Translations under genes and position numbers: made by a program | Notes under the pieces: model-generated | Seen by the model: only the letters and a program-made list of their open reading frames with translations | Told to the model about the DNA's origin: nothing | Databases searched by the model: none | Shown: piece after piece, positions 1-7,024 of the stretch | How positions within the stretch are numbered: the stretch's first letter is position 1 | Layout of the letters: every line of letters begins with the position of its first letter | Source: Candidatus Latescibacterota bacterium | Lineage (GTDB): Bacteria > Latescibacterota > MVCY01 | Reading direction: 5' to 3' | Assembly (NCBI GenBank): GCA_030669445.1 | Contig: DAOVDP010000029.1 | Coordinates: 1 to 10,656 of the forward strand | Length of the DNA stretch: 10,656 nt

Positions 1-219
<219 letters not shown>

Positions 220-231
220 GCTGTTTTTCAG

Positions 232-317
232 GTAGGGGCGCACCTGTGTGTGCGCCAATTTGGGCAGACACATAGGCTTCGCCCTGAAGGGCTCAAGCCC
301 GAGGGGTCTGCCCCCAC
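232..317. repeat. short palindromic element with terminal inverted repeats
   Basis: The 86-bp element begins GTAGGGGC (232-239) and ends GCCCCCAC (310-317), an inverted repeat matching at 7 of 8 positions. Inside are a perfect hairpin, GGCGCAC (237-243) with GTGCGCC (250-256), and a second stem, GGGCAGAC (262-269) with GTCTGCCC (306-313), which encloses alternative small GC stems (GCCC 281-284 / GGGC 289-292 / GCCC 297-300). It has no coding potential of its own. Elements with GTAGGGGC ends are familiar as dispersed, non-autonomous repeats in many environmental genomes. Whether this one is repeated elsewhere cannot be seen here. It lies just upstream of the obg promoter. Confidence 0.65.
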
Positions 318-390
318 GAAGATGTGCCTGCAATCTTTCATTTCACGAGGGTTGTCGCCATCACCAGGACATTCTTTGCCTTTTGAGGAT

Positions 391-427
391 AAAGAAAAAA
401 GCCGCCTTCTTTAGGGTCGAAGACGGC
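391..427 (-). terminator. intrinsic terminator after the ceramidase-fold gene
   Basis: On the minus strand GCCGTCTTC (427-419) pairs with GAAGGCGGC (409-401): nine pairs including one G-U, with a 9-nt loop. It is followed immediately by TTTTTTCTTT (400-391). It lies 37 bp past the stop of the hydrolase gene and closes the three-gene unit that begins at the 3925 promoter. Confidence 0.85.
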
Positions 428-463
428 TTTTACTCATCAAACTTAACCGTACAGTTCTTACAC

Positions 464-1753
464 TTACTTAACCTTTAGTGAGTTCACCAAATTAGTAGCG
501 GTTTCTACCAGTATCCCGGCTGATTCGGGGGCGAGCATAAGATGGCTGTAGTACTTGTAGGCCTCCTCGACCTCATATCCTCCCTGTTCAAATGCCTCTT
601 CGGTGGGGATGTAGCCTACAACATCGTTAGCATAGCCGATAATAAATGACCTGCCCGGCGATCGTTCCTTAATCGCCAGGCCAATCTGGCAGAATGCCTC
701 ACCTGGGACAGCCACTAAGTATAACTCACCTATGCGAATCACCTGGACCTCTGTGGATACAGTATTGGGCAGGATTCCGGCCTCCAGCAGCGCTATTGTC
801 TCTTTGGCCCACTGTTCCATTGCCTCATATATCCTGCGGTTTATGTAGAGCCAGTCAGGCCCCTCTGAATAATACTGGTGACTATAATGTTGAAATTGAG
901 CCTCTACCTGTGCCTTGGTCATCTTTTGAAGGGGAAGCTCAATATTCCTGCTTGCTACTGCCAGATCCAGATTGGGGGTAATTTCAGTGGAAGCCATTAT
1001 CTTTACTGCCTCTGCCCCTACGATAGTACCTATTCTTTCGACCTGTTTAAAGCTGTTGCCCTGCAGATAAGGGTTGATATCTCCACAGGCCCCATTAGTG
1101 TAAAGAATTATCGGGTTACCAGGGAGGTTTCGCTCTACGAACCTGACGGCCGCCCCCGGGAAATCTGCTGACACCAGGCGGTTTTCATGGGAAAGTACTA
1201 CCCCGTGACAAGGGTAGTTGAGTAGAGCTGCTACAGGATTCTCATCGAAGTCTTCGATCTTTAGTACCCCCAGAGTGGAATCTACGACCGCTTCTTTGGT
1301 CTTGATGGAAGCTGCCCTGCGGTTTATGCCCACGGTAACTGTGCCCTGACCAACGCTTGCCCTAACCTCTTTCAGGTTTTTCTCGGCCCAGATAACTGCT
1401 CCAGCCAACTGGCGATAGAGGACAGACATCCAGGTTTCGTCTATTTTGCCACAATTGCGCAGGCGCAAGGTGGCCGGCCCGGAGTGGGTATGGGTGCAAC
1501 AGACCATCACATTCGCTCCGGGTATTTCAGTGTTCTGAGAGATTAGACCTCGAACTCTCTCCACAGAGTCCTTAGTTAGACCCACCAAGTCACAGGCTAC
1601 TATAGCTGCTCTTTGGTGGCCATCGTCCAGAACTAAGGCGCTGCCGCACAACTCGTCATGGATGCCGACCGATGGTTGCTGCCGACCTACATATCCACTC
1701 AACTCCACCCCCACGGGAGGAGTGATGTTCACCTTGGCCACTCCGGCTCTCAT
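464..1753 (-). CDS. neutral/alkaline ceramidase-fold hydrolase, cytoplasmic form
   Basis: This 429-residue protein matches the N-terminal catalytic domain of the neutral/alkaline (non-lysosomal) ceramidase family, zinc amidohydrolases. Landmarks are the opening AGVAKVNITPP, CCTHTHSGPA (87-94 region; His88 and His90), NYPCHGVVL (His183) followed by SADFPGAA, NGACGDINP (220-228), PGEAF (Glu352) and GYANDVVGYIPTEEAFEQGG (373-392, Tyr residues). These correspond to the zinc site and the family's conserved tail. Secreted ceramidases have a signal peptide and a C-terminal beta-sandwich; both are absent here, so it is probably cytoplasmic and its substrate need not be ceramide. Such proteins often accompany sugar genes in environmental bacteria. 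It is last in an operon, 59 bp after the TIM-barrel isomerase. The ribosome binding site is weak (AGGGCGG), and a small CCTTTT/AAAAGG hairpin lies just upstream. Family sure; substrate unknown. Confidence 0.88.
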   Translation of the reverse strand: MRAGVAKVNITPPVGVELSGYVGRQQPSVGIHDELCGSALVLDDGHQRAAIVACDLVGLTKDSVERVRGLISQNTEIPGANVMVCCTHTHSGPATLRLRNCGKIDETWMSVLYRQLAGAVIWAEKNLKEVRASVGQGTVTVGINRRAASIKTKEAVVDSTLGVLKIEDFDENPVAALLNYPCHGVVLSHENRLVSADFPGAAVRFVERNLPGNPIILYTNGACGDINPYLQGNSFKQVERIGTIVGAEAVKIMASTEITPNLDLAVASRNIELPLQKMTKAQVEAQFQHYSHQYYSEGPDWLYINRRIYEAMEQWAKETIALLEAGILPNTVSTEVQVIRIGELYLVAVPGEAFCQIGLAIKERSPGRSFIIGYANDVVGYIPTEEAFEQGGYEVEEAYKYYSHLMLAPESAGILVETATNLVNSLKVK

Positions 1754-1812
1754 AGTTGAGCCGCCCTTTTTTCAAAAGGTTAGCACCTAATTATTCCTAC
1801 GCCAGCATCGCC

Positions 1813-2652
1813 CTATACTCTTCCCAAAATGTAGTCCATAGCCTTGGAGGTATTGTAAATCAAACTTTCGGAATAACAGGTGTAGGCGGGTATCATCTCG
1901 GCTGCTACAAAGCCGTCGTAGCCGATCTCTCCGAAGGCGGCCATAACCTCAGGCCAGTCCACATCCCCTGCTAAAAGGTCAACGAAACCGCCCAGGGTGC
2001 CCACCGACCTCCTGAAGTCCTTGAAATGAACCCGTTTTATCCTCTGCCCTAGTATTCTGATCCACTGTTCCGGGTAGCCAGTGAGGATCACATTTCCCAC
2101 ATCGAAGTAGACCCCCACATAATCGCTGCCGACTTTGTCCACGAATTCCCTCATTTCCAGAGGGCTTAACAGAAACTTGTTCCAGACATTTTCGATGGCG
2201 ATTGAGACCCGATGCTTCTCTGCCTCTGGGGCCAGTTCCCTCAGGGCTGCCAGCGAGCGTTCGTAGACCGTGTCATAGGGAACAACTCTGCTGCCGGGGA
2301 TAAAATCGGCCCCTACGGTCCCCGGCACCACCAGGATGGCATCGGTTCCCAGCCGGGTGGCTACATCCAGCATCTTCACCACAACCTGCTTTGCCTTCTC
2401 ACAGGCTTGTTTGTCATCGCTGGTGAGGGGACAATTCCAGAACAGACCGGTGGCTAAGCCGCTTATCTCTATGCCAATTCGACCGGCCATCTGAGCTATT
2501 TTTGAGACTTGCTGCTGGGTGGAATCGAGGGTCAATTCCCCTTCTTCGGCTATTGCCAGCTCTATTGCCTCGAAGCCGGCATCTTTTGCCAGGCTCATAT
2601 AATCCTCTAAGCTACCACTGGCGAACGACCATTGATTGATGCTTTTCTTCAT
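1813..2652 (-). CDS. sugar isomerase/epimerase, xylose-isomerase-like TIM barrel
   Basis: The 279-residue product has the length and layout of the xylose-isomerase-like TIM-barrel superfamily (AP endonuclease 2 fold), which includes tagatose/psicose 3-epimerases, L-ribulose-5-phosphate 3-epimerase, hydroxypyruvate isomerase and inosose dehydratase IolE. All four expected metal ligands are visible: Glu154 (AIENVWNKF), Asp184 (YFDVGN), His209 (RVHFKDF) and Glu252 (AAEM). The chain opens KKSINQWSF, typical of the family. The start is supported by GGAGGG about 9 nt upstream. The gene follows a Gfo/Idh/MocA dehydrogenase in the same direction across a 183-bp gap that contains an inverted-repeat element. 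That pairing usually means an oxidation/isomerisation pathway for a sugar or cyclitol. The exact reaction cannot be read from the sequence. Confidence 0.88.
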   Translation of the reverse strand: MKKSINQWSFASGSLEDYMSLAKDAGFEAIELAIAEEGELTLDSTQQQVSKIAQMAGRIGIEISGLATGLFWNCPLTSDDKQACEKAKQVVVKMLDVATRLGTDAILVVPGTVGADFIPGSRVVPYDTVYERSLAALRELAPEAEKHRVSIAIENVWNKFLLSPLEMREFVDKVGSDYVGVYFDVGNVILTGYPEQWIRILGQRIKRVHFKDFRRSVGTLGGFVDLLAGDVDWPEVMAAFGEIGYDGFVAAEMIPAYTCYSESLIYNTSKAMDYILGRV

Positions 2653-2691
2653 TTTTTAATCCCTCCTCTGGTTTAACAAAGTAATAATTCG

Positions 2692-2765
2692 GCCACAAAG
2701 GCACAAAGACACAAAGGTCAGATAATAAATATCTTGGTCTCTTCGTGTCTTTGTATCTTGGTGGC
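2692..2765. repeat. 74-bp imperfect inverted repeat (CACAAAG type)
   Basis: Two 25-nt arms face each other: 2692-2716, beginning GCCACAAAGGCACAAAG, and 2741-2765, ending ATCTTGGTGGC. They match at 21 of 25 positions, with a 24-nt AT-rich spacer. As RNA this would fold into a long hairpin. There is no open frame or U-tract, so it is not a classic terminator. It sits between the dehydrogenase and isomerase genes of one probable operon, about 40 bp upstream of the isomerase start. It could affect transcript stability or attenuate the downstream genes, or simply be a passive MITE-like insertion. Confidence 0.7.
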
Positions 2766-2835
2766 TAAATCCTTCGGAAGTCACCCATCCTGTGCGTTCT
2801 GTGAATTCTTTCATAGATGATGAGATGGCGAATTC

Positions 2836-3855
2836 TCACACCTTTACTTCCCTACCCGTCTCTGCTGACTTTATCTCTGCCAGCACTATCTCTATGCTGG
2901 CGCGGGCATCCTCGGGGGTGACGACAGCGGGGTCCGTGTTCTTGAGGATGCAGTTAACGAAGTATTGAATTTCGTTAAAGTATCCGCCGAGGTCTGCAAT
3001 ATTACCAGCAGTCTTTGTTTTCCCTTGGATTTTGGGTTTCTCGATCTGGGGTGAGTGAGGTTTCTGCCCTTCTGGATAGACAGTGAGACTGGGTTGCCTG
3101 GCTGAGTTGAATTCCACTACGCCTTTTTCAAAGTACGCCCTGAAGGCCATACTGAAGGGGAATTCTGGGGTGGTCCTCCAGCCTCCTTCTGCCAGAGCAG
3201 TCTTTTTCCCCTCGTAGTTGTAGACGGTGAAGATATGATTCCAGGCGTGTGCCTCTCTGATTCCTTCGGCAAAGACAGAGTAAGGTCTGCCCATCAGATA
3301 GAGGATGAAATCCACATCGTGGATGTGTAAGTCCATCACTGCGCTGCCGCTTTTCTGGGGATCGGACATCCAGTCTTCCCAAGTCCAGGTTACCGGGGGA
3401 CTGAGCCTTGAGCATGAGATAGCGCTCAGTTCCCCTAAGGAGCCGTCTTGGCTGAGTTGTTTCAAATAGACATATTCAGGCCAGAACCGGATGCAGTGAG
3501 CAACCATGAACTTAACCTTGGCAGCTTCGGTGGACCGAATCATCTTGTCTGCTTCTTCTAAGCTCAAAGCTATAGGTTTCTCGCAGAGCACATGTTTTCT
3601 GGCCCGGGTTGCCTTGACTGTGTAATCACAGTGCAGATAGGTAGGCAGACAGATGTCAATCATATCTAGCTCTTCATTTGCCAGCATTTCAGAGAAGTCG
3701 GTGTAAACAGCCGCTCCCTGGGGTTCTGCCACCTTTTGTGCACTTTCTTCCTGGAGGTCGGTGACCGCCGCCAGCTTTGTCTTCGGCAAAACGGCATAGA
3801 CACTTCCGTGCATTTGCCCCATAAATCCCGCTCCAATAAGACCAACCTTTAACAT
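2836..3855 (-). CDS. Gfo/Idh/MocA-family NAD(P)-dependent oxidoreductase
   Basis: This 339-residue protein has the two-domain plan of the family. An N-terminal Rossmann fold starts KVGLIGAGFMGQMHG (GxGxxG-type nucleotide loop, 8-13). The signature CEKPIALSLEEAD (91-103) carries the Lys of the EKP motif, and the substrate-domain motif GSAVMDLHIHDVDF (170-183) supplies Asp175, His179 and Asp180, the usual catalytic His/Asp set. Members oxidise or reduce sugars, inositols or related polyols with bound NAD(P). The ATG at 3855 has a strong AGGAGGGAGG site just upstream and a promoter about 40 bp further. It is first in the operon ahead of the TIM-barrel isomerase and the ceramidase-fold hydrolase. 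The family is certain; substrate specificity is very diverse here and is not assigned. Confidence 0.93.
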   Translation of the reverse strand: MLKVGLIGAGFMGQMHGSVYAVLPKTKLAAVTDLQEESAQKVAEPQGAAVYTDFSEMLANEELDMIDICLPTYLHCDYTVKATRARKHVLCEKPIALSLEEADKMIRSTEAAKVKFMVAHCIRFWPEYVYLKQLSQDGSLGELSAISCSRLSPPVTWTWEDWMSDPQKSGSAVMDLHIHDVDFILYLMGRPYSVFAEGIREAHAWNHIFTVYNYEGKKTALAEGGWRTTPEFPFSMAFRAYFEKGVVEFNSARQPSLTVYPEGQKPHSPQIEKPKIQGKTKTAGNIADLGGYFNEIQYFVNCILKNTDPAVVTPEDARASIEIVLAEIKSAETGREVKV

Positions 3856-3896
3856 AGTTTTCCTCCCTCCTTTTACTTAAAGATTGCGGTTTGTAT

Positions 3897-3925
3897 AATA
3901 TAATCAGGTAACAGGTCTATGTCAA
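3897..3925 (-). promoter_or_regulatory. sigma-70-type promoter for the dehydrogenase operon
   Basis: The minus strand has TTGACA (3925-3920), a 17-nt spacer and TATATT (3902-3897); a TATTAT lies two bases further on. The predicted start near 3890 leaves a leader of about 35 nt before the dehydrogenase start. Upstream lies the terminator of the preceding unit, so this promoter is needed for genes 3855-464. No obvious operator palindrome is visible around it. Confidence 0.75.
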
Positions 3926-4022
3926 TTAAACTTTTGGTAGTTTTGAACACTGGGTTCTGCTGTTTGTTCCTCAGACGATTCCAGAGATTTCATTGGAGTT
4001 CGAGGTAATTCTGTCATTTCCC

Positions 4023-4058
4023 AAAAAACTTGGGTGGGTTTCATTTGAACCCACCCAA
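4023..4058 (-). terminator. intrinsic terminator after the pta / GlmU-like / ACP unit
   Basis: An 11-bp perfect stem pairs TTGGGTGGGTT (4030-4040) with AACCCACCCAA (4048-4058) around a 7-nt loop. On the minus strand it is followed by G and then TTTTTT (4028-4023). It lies about 85 bp past the acyl carrier protein stop. The 3'-side T-run makes the minus strand the active direction. Confidence 0.9.
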
Positions 4059-4144
4059 AGTGAACTTCCCTTGGAGCAAGTTGAGAAGGTGTTCATTGTA
4101 GTTTTCTTCCGGATAAGGAAGTTATCAGCCATTTTGAGATGTAG

Positions 4145-4390
4145 CTAATGCTGCTCCGCAATGTCTTTCTTGACAAACTCCACTGCCTTTCCTACTGTCT
4201 TCACCTGAAGAGCTGCTTCCTCGTCCATTTCGATATCAAATTCTTCCTCAAAGGCGGCAACCAATTCAATGCTCTGGATTGACTCCGCCCCTAAATCCCG
4301 GACGAAGTCAGAATCATCGGCAATCTGGCTCTCATTGACTCCTAATAGTCTGCTCACAACCTTTTTAACTCTCTCTTCGATCGACGTCAT
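4145..4390 (-). CDS. acyl carrier protein (phosphopantetheine carrier)
   Basis: This is an 81-residue acidic helical protein with the acyl carrier protein plan: SIEERVKKVVSRLLGV, then the attachment motif DLGAESIQSIELV, then helix 3 with FDIEMDEEAA and a closing VGKAVEFVKK. The Ser in ESIQ (residue 37) is the expected 4'-phosphopantetheine site. The usual DSLD is replaced by ESIQ, so it may be a specialised carrier rather than the housekeeping fatty-acid ACP. An upstream in-frame GTG (4405) is possible, but the ATG at 4390 is preferred because GGAGGAGGA lies exactly where a ribosome binding site should. It starts 18 bp after the GlmU-like gene, in the same unit. The acyl group carried is unknown. 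Confidence 0.9.
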   Translation of the reverse strand: MTSIEERVKKVVSRLLGVNESQIADDSDFVRDLGAESIQSIELVAAFEEEFDIEMDEEAALQVKTVGKAVEFVKKDIAEQH

Positions 4391-4394
4391 AAGA

Positions 4395-4403
4395 TCCTCC
4401 TCC
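4395..4403 (-). promoter_or_regulatory. ribosome binding site deciding the ACP start
   Basis: GGAGGAGGA on the minus strand ends 4 nt before the ATG at 4390. It would fall inside the coding frame if the GTG at 4405 were used. This favours the shorter 81-residue product. Confidence 0.75.
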
Positions 4404-4408
4404 ACTTA

Positions 4409-5674
4409 TCAGGTTTTTCTTCCTTTTTTGAGAGCAGTCTGTCTCTCTTCTTTGGTAAGCGTATGGATAAACCTCATTAGTTCAACATCTTCGTCGCTTA
4501 ACGACCTATTTCTTCTTGCCATCACAGCCCGGGCTGTATTTAACATTGCATTGAATCCGTACCCTTTATAGAATCTGTTGTTCAGGAACCAGACGAAAGA
4601 GGGTACGAATTTAGGCAAGATCCCTCCACTGCCCACCAGGTTGCACATAATACCAACTACTGTGCCCGTGTTGAAGAAAGTACCTATACTGGTCTTGGTG
4701 TGATCCCCGATATAGCATCCCACTTTAGTTTCATTTGAATCGGTTAGCGCTCCCTTTATATAGACCTGTACCTGGCTGTAGTCATTTTTTAAATCGCTAT
4801 TTGTGGTCAAAGCCCCCAGATTGATCCACTCCGCAAGATAACTATGCCCCAGGAATCCTTCGTGATATTTATTTGTATAACCGTGAATTATGCTTTCCTC
4901 TACTTCACCTCCTATTCTGCACATAGGGCCGATTGCTGTTCCTTCTCTGACATTAGCTCCATAGATGTATGTTTCTCTGCCTATGTACGATGGTCCTTCT
5001 ATCCGTGAGTAAGGGAAAATGGTAGCTCCTTCGTCAATGATCACCGGACCATGAGTTGTGTCTATAACCACAAACGGCTGAATCTCTGCGCTCTGAGCAA
5101 CCCAAACCAGGTCTTGTTCGCCATAAACAGTGGAAAAAGAAGAAAACTTGCCTTCTATACCTGACTTTCCCAGGGAGTTAAAATCCTGTTCAATAATCTT
5201 CCCGTTGTGATTTATCAGATCCCAAGGATAGGAGATTAGATCTGCTGAGACAGAGCGTGTTTTAATCTTGGATTTGATCTGTTCCAGGAATGTCTGGATA
5301 TTGTCTGCTGAACATGAAGCTGCTGTTTTTTGGCTTACTCTGGCGTACACCACGTCACCATCGCATAGCCCAACCTCCTCCGGCCCGTCTGGCTCCACAG
5401 CAGAGTCAACAACAAGCCATCTTCCGTTTATGAGAAGCAGATCGCTATTCCCAAGAATGCCAAGATCGTTAATAGGAGCGGTGGGAAATTTTTTCTTGAA
5501 GGTGGGGCTCAGATAGTCGCGTACAAAGAAGCACACTTCTGTCCCTTTGTAGTTGCTCAGAATCTTATCCAAAAGACTTGTACACCCACACTTAAGTTCG
5601 AAAACTGGACGCAGGAAAGTCAAGGGGTATAGATTGCAGTATTTTTCATCCTCGAATACGCACAATCGGCGCAT
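4409..5674 (-). CDS. alternative GlmU-like sugar nucleotidyltransferase / acyltransferase
   Basis: The 421-residue protein resembles the 'alternative GlmU' group of putative sugar nucleotidyltransferases. Near its start is the group's typical CVFEDEKYCNLYPLTFLRP, then LLLINGRWLV, in place of the classical GlmU LxxGxGTRM pyrophosphorylase loop. From about residue 195 to 350 it is a left-handed beta-helix built of hexapeptide repeats (AEIQPFVVID, GATIFPYSRI, GTAIGPMCRI, TKTSIGTFFN). This includes the conserved turn NKYHEGFLGHSYLAEWINLG, comparable with the acetyltransferase active-site region of GlmU. The expected role is acyl transfer to, and nucleotide activation of, an amino-sugar phosphate, possibly yielding UDP-GlcNAc; this is inference. 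The gene lies between pta and an acyl carrier protein, so acetyl-CoA or acyl-ACP could be the donor. A GTG at 5683 is in frame, but the ATG at 5674 has the better ribosome site. Confidence 0.8.
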   Translation of the reverse strand: MRRLCVFEDEKYCNLYPLTFLRPVFELKCGCTSLLDKILSNYKGTEVCFFVRDYLSPTFKKKFPTAPINDLGILGNSDLLLINGRWLVVDSAVEPDGPEEVGLCDGDVVYARVSQKTAASCSADNIQTFLEQIKSKIKTRSVSADLISYPWDLINHNGKIIEQDFNSLGKSGIEGKFSSFSTVYGEQDLVWVAQSAEIQPFVVIDTTHGPVIIDEGATIFPYSRIEGPSYIGRETYIYGANVREGTAIGPMCRIGGEVEESIIHGYTNKYHEGFLGHSYLAEWINLGALTTNSDLKNDYSQVQVYIKGALTDSNETKVGCYIGDHTKTSIGTFFNTGTVVGIMCNLVGSGGILPKFVPSFVWFLNNRFYKGYGFNAMLNTARAVMARRNRSLSDEDVELMRFIHTLTKEERQTALKKGRKT

Positions 5675-5680
5675 ATTATT

Positions 5681-5689
5681 CACCTCCCC
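5681..5689 (-). promoter_or_regulatory. ribosome binding site deciding the GlmU-like start
   Basis: GGGGAGGTG followed by AATAAT and ATG gives near-ideal Shine-Dalgarno pairing and spacing for the start at 5674. The in-frame GTG at 5683 is itself part of this site, so it is unlikely to be the initiator. Confidence 0.75.
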
Positions 5690-5717
5690 AAATTAAGGGG
5701 TATAAGCCCCAGTATTC

Positions 5718-6722
5718 TTATAGGTTGTTTTCTTCTCTTTGAGCTTCCACTACGGTAATAGCTGTCACGCCCAAGATATCCTGGGGAGTTGCCCCTCGGG
5801 AGAGATCACTAACCGGTTTAGCAAACCCCTGAAGTATTGGTCCGTATGCCTCTGCGCCAGCAAGATATTGGGTCAGTTTGTAGGCGATATTGCCGGCATT
5901 TAAGTCCGGGAAAATCAGGACATTTGCCTTGCCTGCCACCTTGCTCTCGTTCACTTTTTTCCTGGCCACCTCTGGCACCAGGGCGGCATCTGCTTGGAGT
6001 TCTCCATCAATACAGAGCCCAGGCGCTTTCTCCCTGGCAATTCTTGTTGCCTCCACTACCTTATCTACAGAGGGATGTGAAGCACTGCCCTTAGTGGAGA
6101 AAGAAAGTAAGGCAATTCTGGGCTTTATGTCCAGCAGAAATTGGGCATTCTTGCCAGAGGTAATGGCTATCTCGGCTAATTGCTGAGAAGAGGGGTCAAT
6201 ATTTACCCCCGCATCAGCGAAGATCAGGACCTTCTGCTTTTCCCCCAGGCATTGAGGTACTACCATTATAAAAAAGCTGGAGGGACCAGAAATACCCGGT
6301 TCAAATCCAATAGCCAGTCCAGCCGTCTGCAAAACTATGGCGGTGGGATGCGTTGCCCCGGCGACCATACCATCAACAGCTCCTTCAGAGACCATCATAG
6401 CGGCAAAAAATAGATTTCTCCTGAGAAGTTTCTTGGCCGTTCCCTCCGAAACTCCCGCCCTTTTCTCACTATAAATGGCGGCATATCTGTCCAACTCGGA
6501 TGAAGAGTGGGGATCGCAAATGTTAAGCTTACTGAGGTCAATGTGTAATCGGAAAGCATTCTCTTGAATTTCATTAAGTTTTCCCAGAAGTGTAGGCTCT
6601 GCGATCCCTTCCCCTGCTGCCATCGCCGCAGCGGTTAGAATCCTCTCATCTGCTCCTTCAGGGAAAACTATTTTCTTAGGACTTTTCTTAGCCCTTTCCT
6701 TAAAGATATCGGTTAAATTCAT
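5718..6722 (-). CDS. pta: phosphate acetyltransferase
   Basis: This 334-residue product is the short, single-domain form of phosphate acetyltransferase, which interconverts acetyl-CoA plus phosphate with acetyl phosphate plus CoA. Family blocks run in order: KIVFPEGADERIL (17-29), VSEGAVDGMVAGATHPTA (111-128), FADAGVNIDPSSQQLAEIA (168-186), LLSFSTKGSASHPSVDKV, IDGELQADAAL (238-248), ANVLIFPDLNAGNIAYKLTQ (267-286) and the active-site end PVSDLSRGATPQDI with Ser308 and Arg309. Nothing key is missing. It begins after AAGGAGAAGGAA and has a consensus promoter about 160 bp upstream. No acetate kinase gene is visible next to it; the next genes are instead a GlmU-like protein and an acyl carrier protein, 43 bp downstream. 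That arrangement hints that its acetyl-CoA/acetyl phosphate balance serves that unit as well as energy metabolism. Confidence 0.95.
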   Translation of the reverse strand: MNLTDIFKERAKKSPKKIVFPEGADERILTAAAMAAGEGIAEPTLLGKLNEIQENAFRLHIDLSKLNICDPHSSSELDRYAAIYSEKRAGVSEGTAKKLLRRNLFFAAMMVSEGAVDGMVAGATHPTAIVLQTAGLAIGFEPGISGPSSFFIMVVPQCLGEKQKVLIFADAGVNIDPSSQQLAEIAITSGKNAQFLLDIKPRIALLSFSTKGSASHPSVDKVVEATRIAREKAPGLCIDGELQADAALVPEVARKKVNESKVAGKANVLIFPDLNAGNIAYKLTQYLAGAEAYGPILQGFAKPVSDLSRGATPQDILGVTAITVVEAQREENNL

Positions 6723-6879
6723 AACTCATTTCCTTCTCCTTTTAGTTCTTGTCTGCGAACGGCGGATGAGTGTGACACAAATTAACATCAATAGAGATGA
6801 TAGAAATAACCAGTCCAAGGAAAAGACACATACGGCCAGGCAATATGTCGTTAGCTTGGTTTCATCCCTTGACCTACAA
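6723..6879 (-). other. long pta leader with a possible 29-codon leader ORF
   Basis: About 150 nt separate the predicted pta transcription start from its start codon. I recognise no riboswitch or terminator hairpin in it. A short frame, 6831-6742, could encode MCLFLGLVISIISIDVN followed by LCHTHPPFADKN. It is hydrophobic at its N terminus and stops exactly before the pta ribosome binding site. It lacks a clear ribosome site of its own, so it may be chance. The rest of the 302-bp gap (6908-7024) is AT-rich with only a weak CTCTG/CAGAG stem and no convincing nagB terminator. Confidence 0.3.
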
Positions 6880-6907
6880 ATTATATAAACAGTGGACCAT
6901 TTGTCAA
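6880..6907 (-). promoter_or_regulatory. consensus sigma-70 promoter for the pta unit
   Basis: Both hexamers match consensus perfectly: TTGACA (6907-6902) and TATAAT (6885-6880), with a 16-nt spacer, one short of the 17-nt optimum. This predicts strong, probably constitutive transcription of pta, the GlmU-like gene and the acyl carrier protein gene. A start near 6873 is expected. Confidence 0.85.
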
Positions 6908-7024
6908 CAGTTTTTTTATATTACGATAAAAAGTCTCTACAATTTTCCCTCCGAAGCCAGCTATTTACCCATAAAAGCTTTTTGCGCTCTGAAGAACTTT
7001 TTGGCAGAGTCTTATTAGATGCTA

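Noticed and set aside
1754..1812. CCTTTT/AAAAGG mini-hairpin before the ceramidase-fold gene as a terminator
   Set aside because: The stem is short and AT-rich and there is no T-run after it on the minus strand; the genes are more likely co-transcribed.
3128..3415. 95-codon minus-strand frame inside the dehydrogenase gene
   Set aside because: It is entirely inside the well-supported dehydrogenase in another frame, rich in Arg/Leu with no motifs.
4391..4405. Longer acyl carrier protein beginning at the GTG at 4405
   Set aside because: It would place the GGAGGAGGA ribosome site inside the coding frame; the ATG at 4390 is well spaced from it.
5675..5683. GlmU-like protein beginning at the GTG at 5683
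   Set aside because: The GTG is the end of the Shine-Dalgarno sequence GGGGAGGTG for the ATG at 5674.
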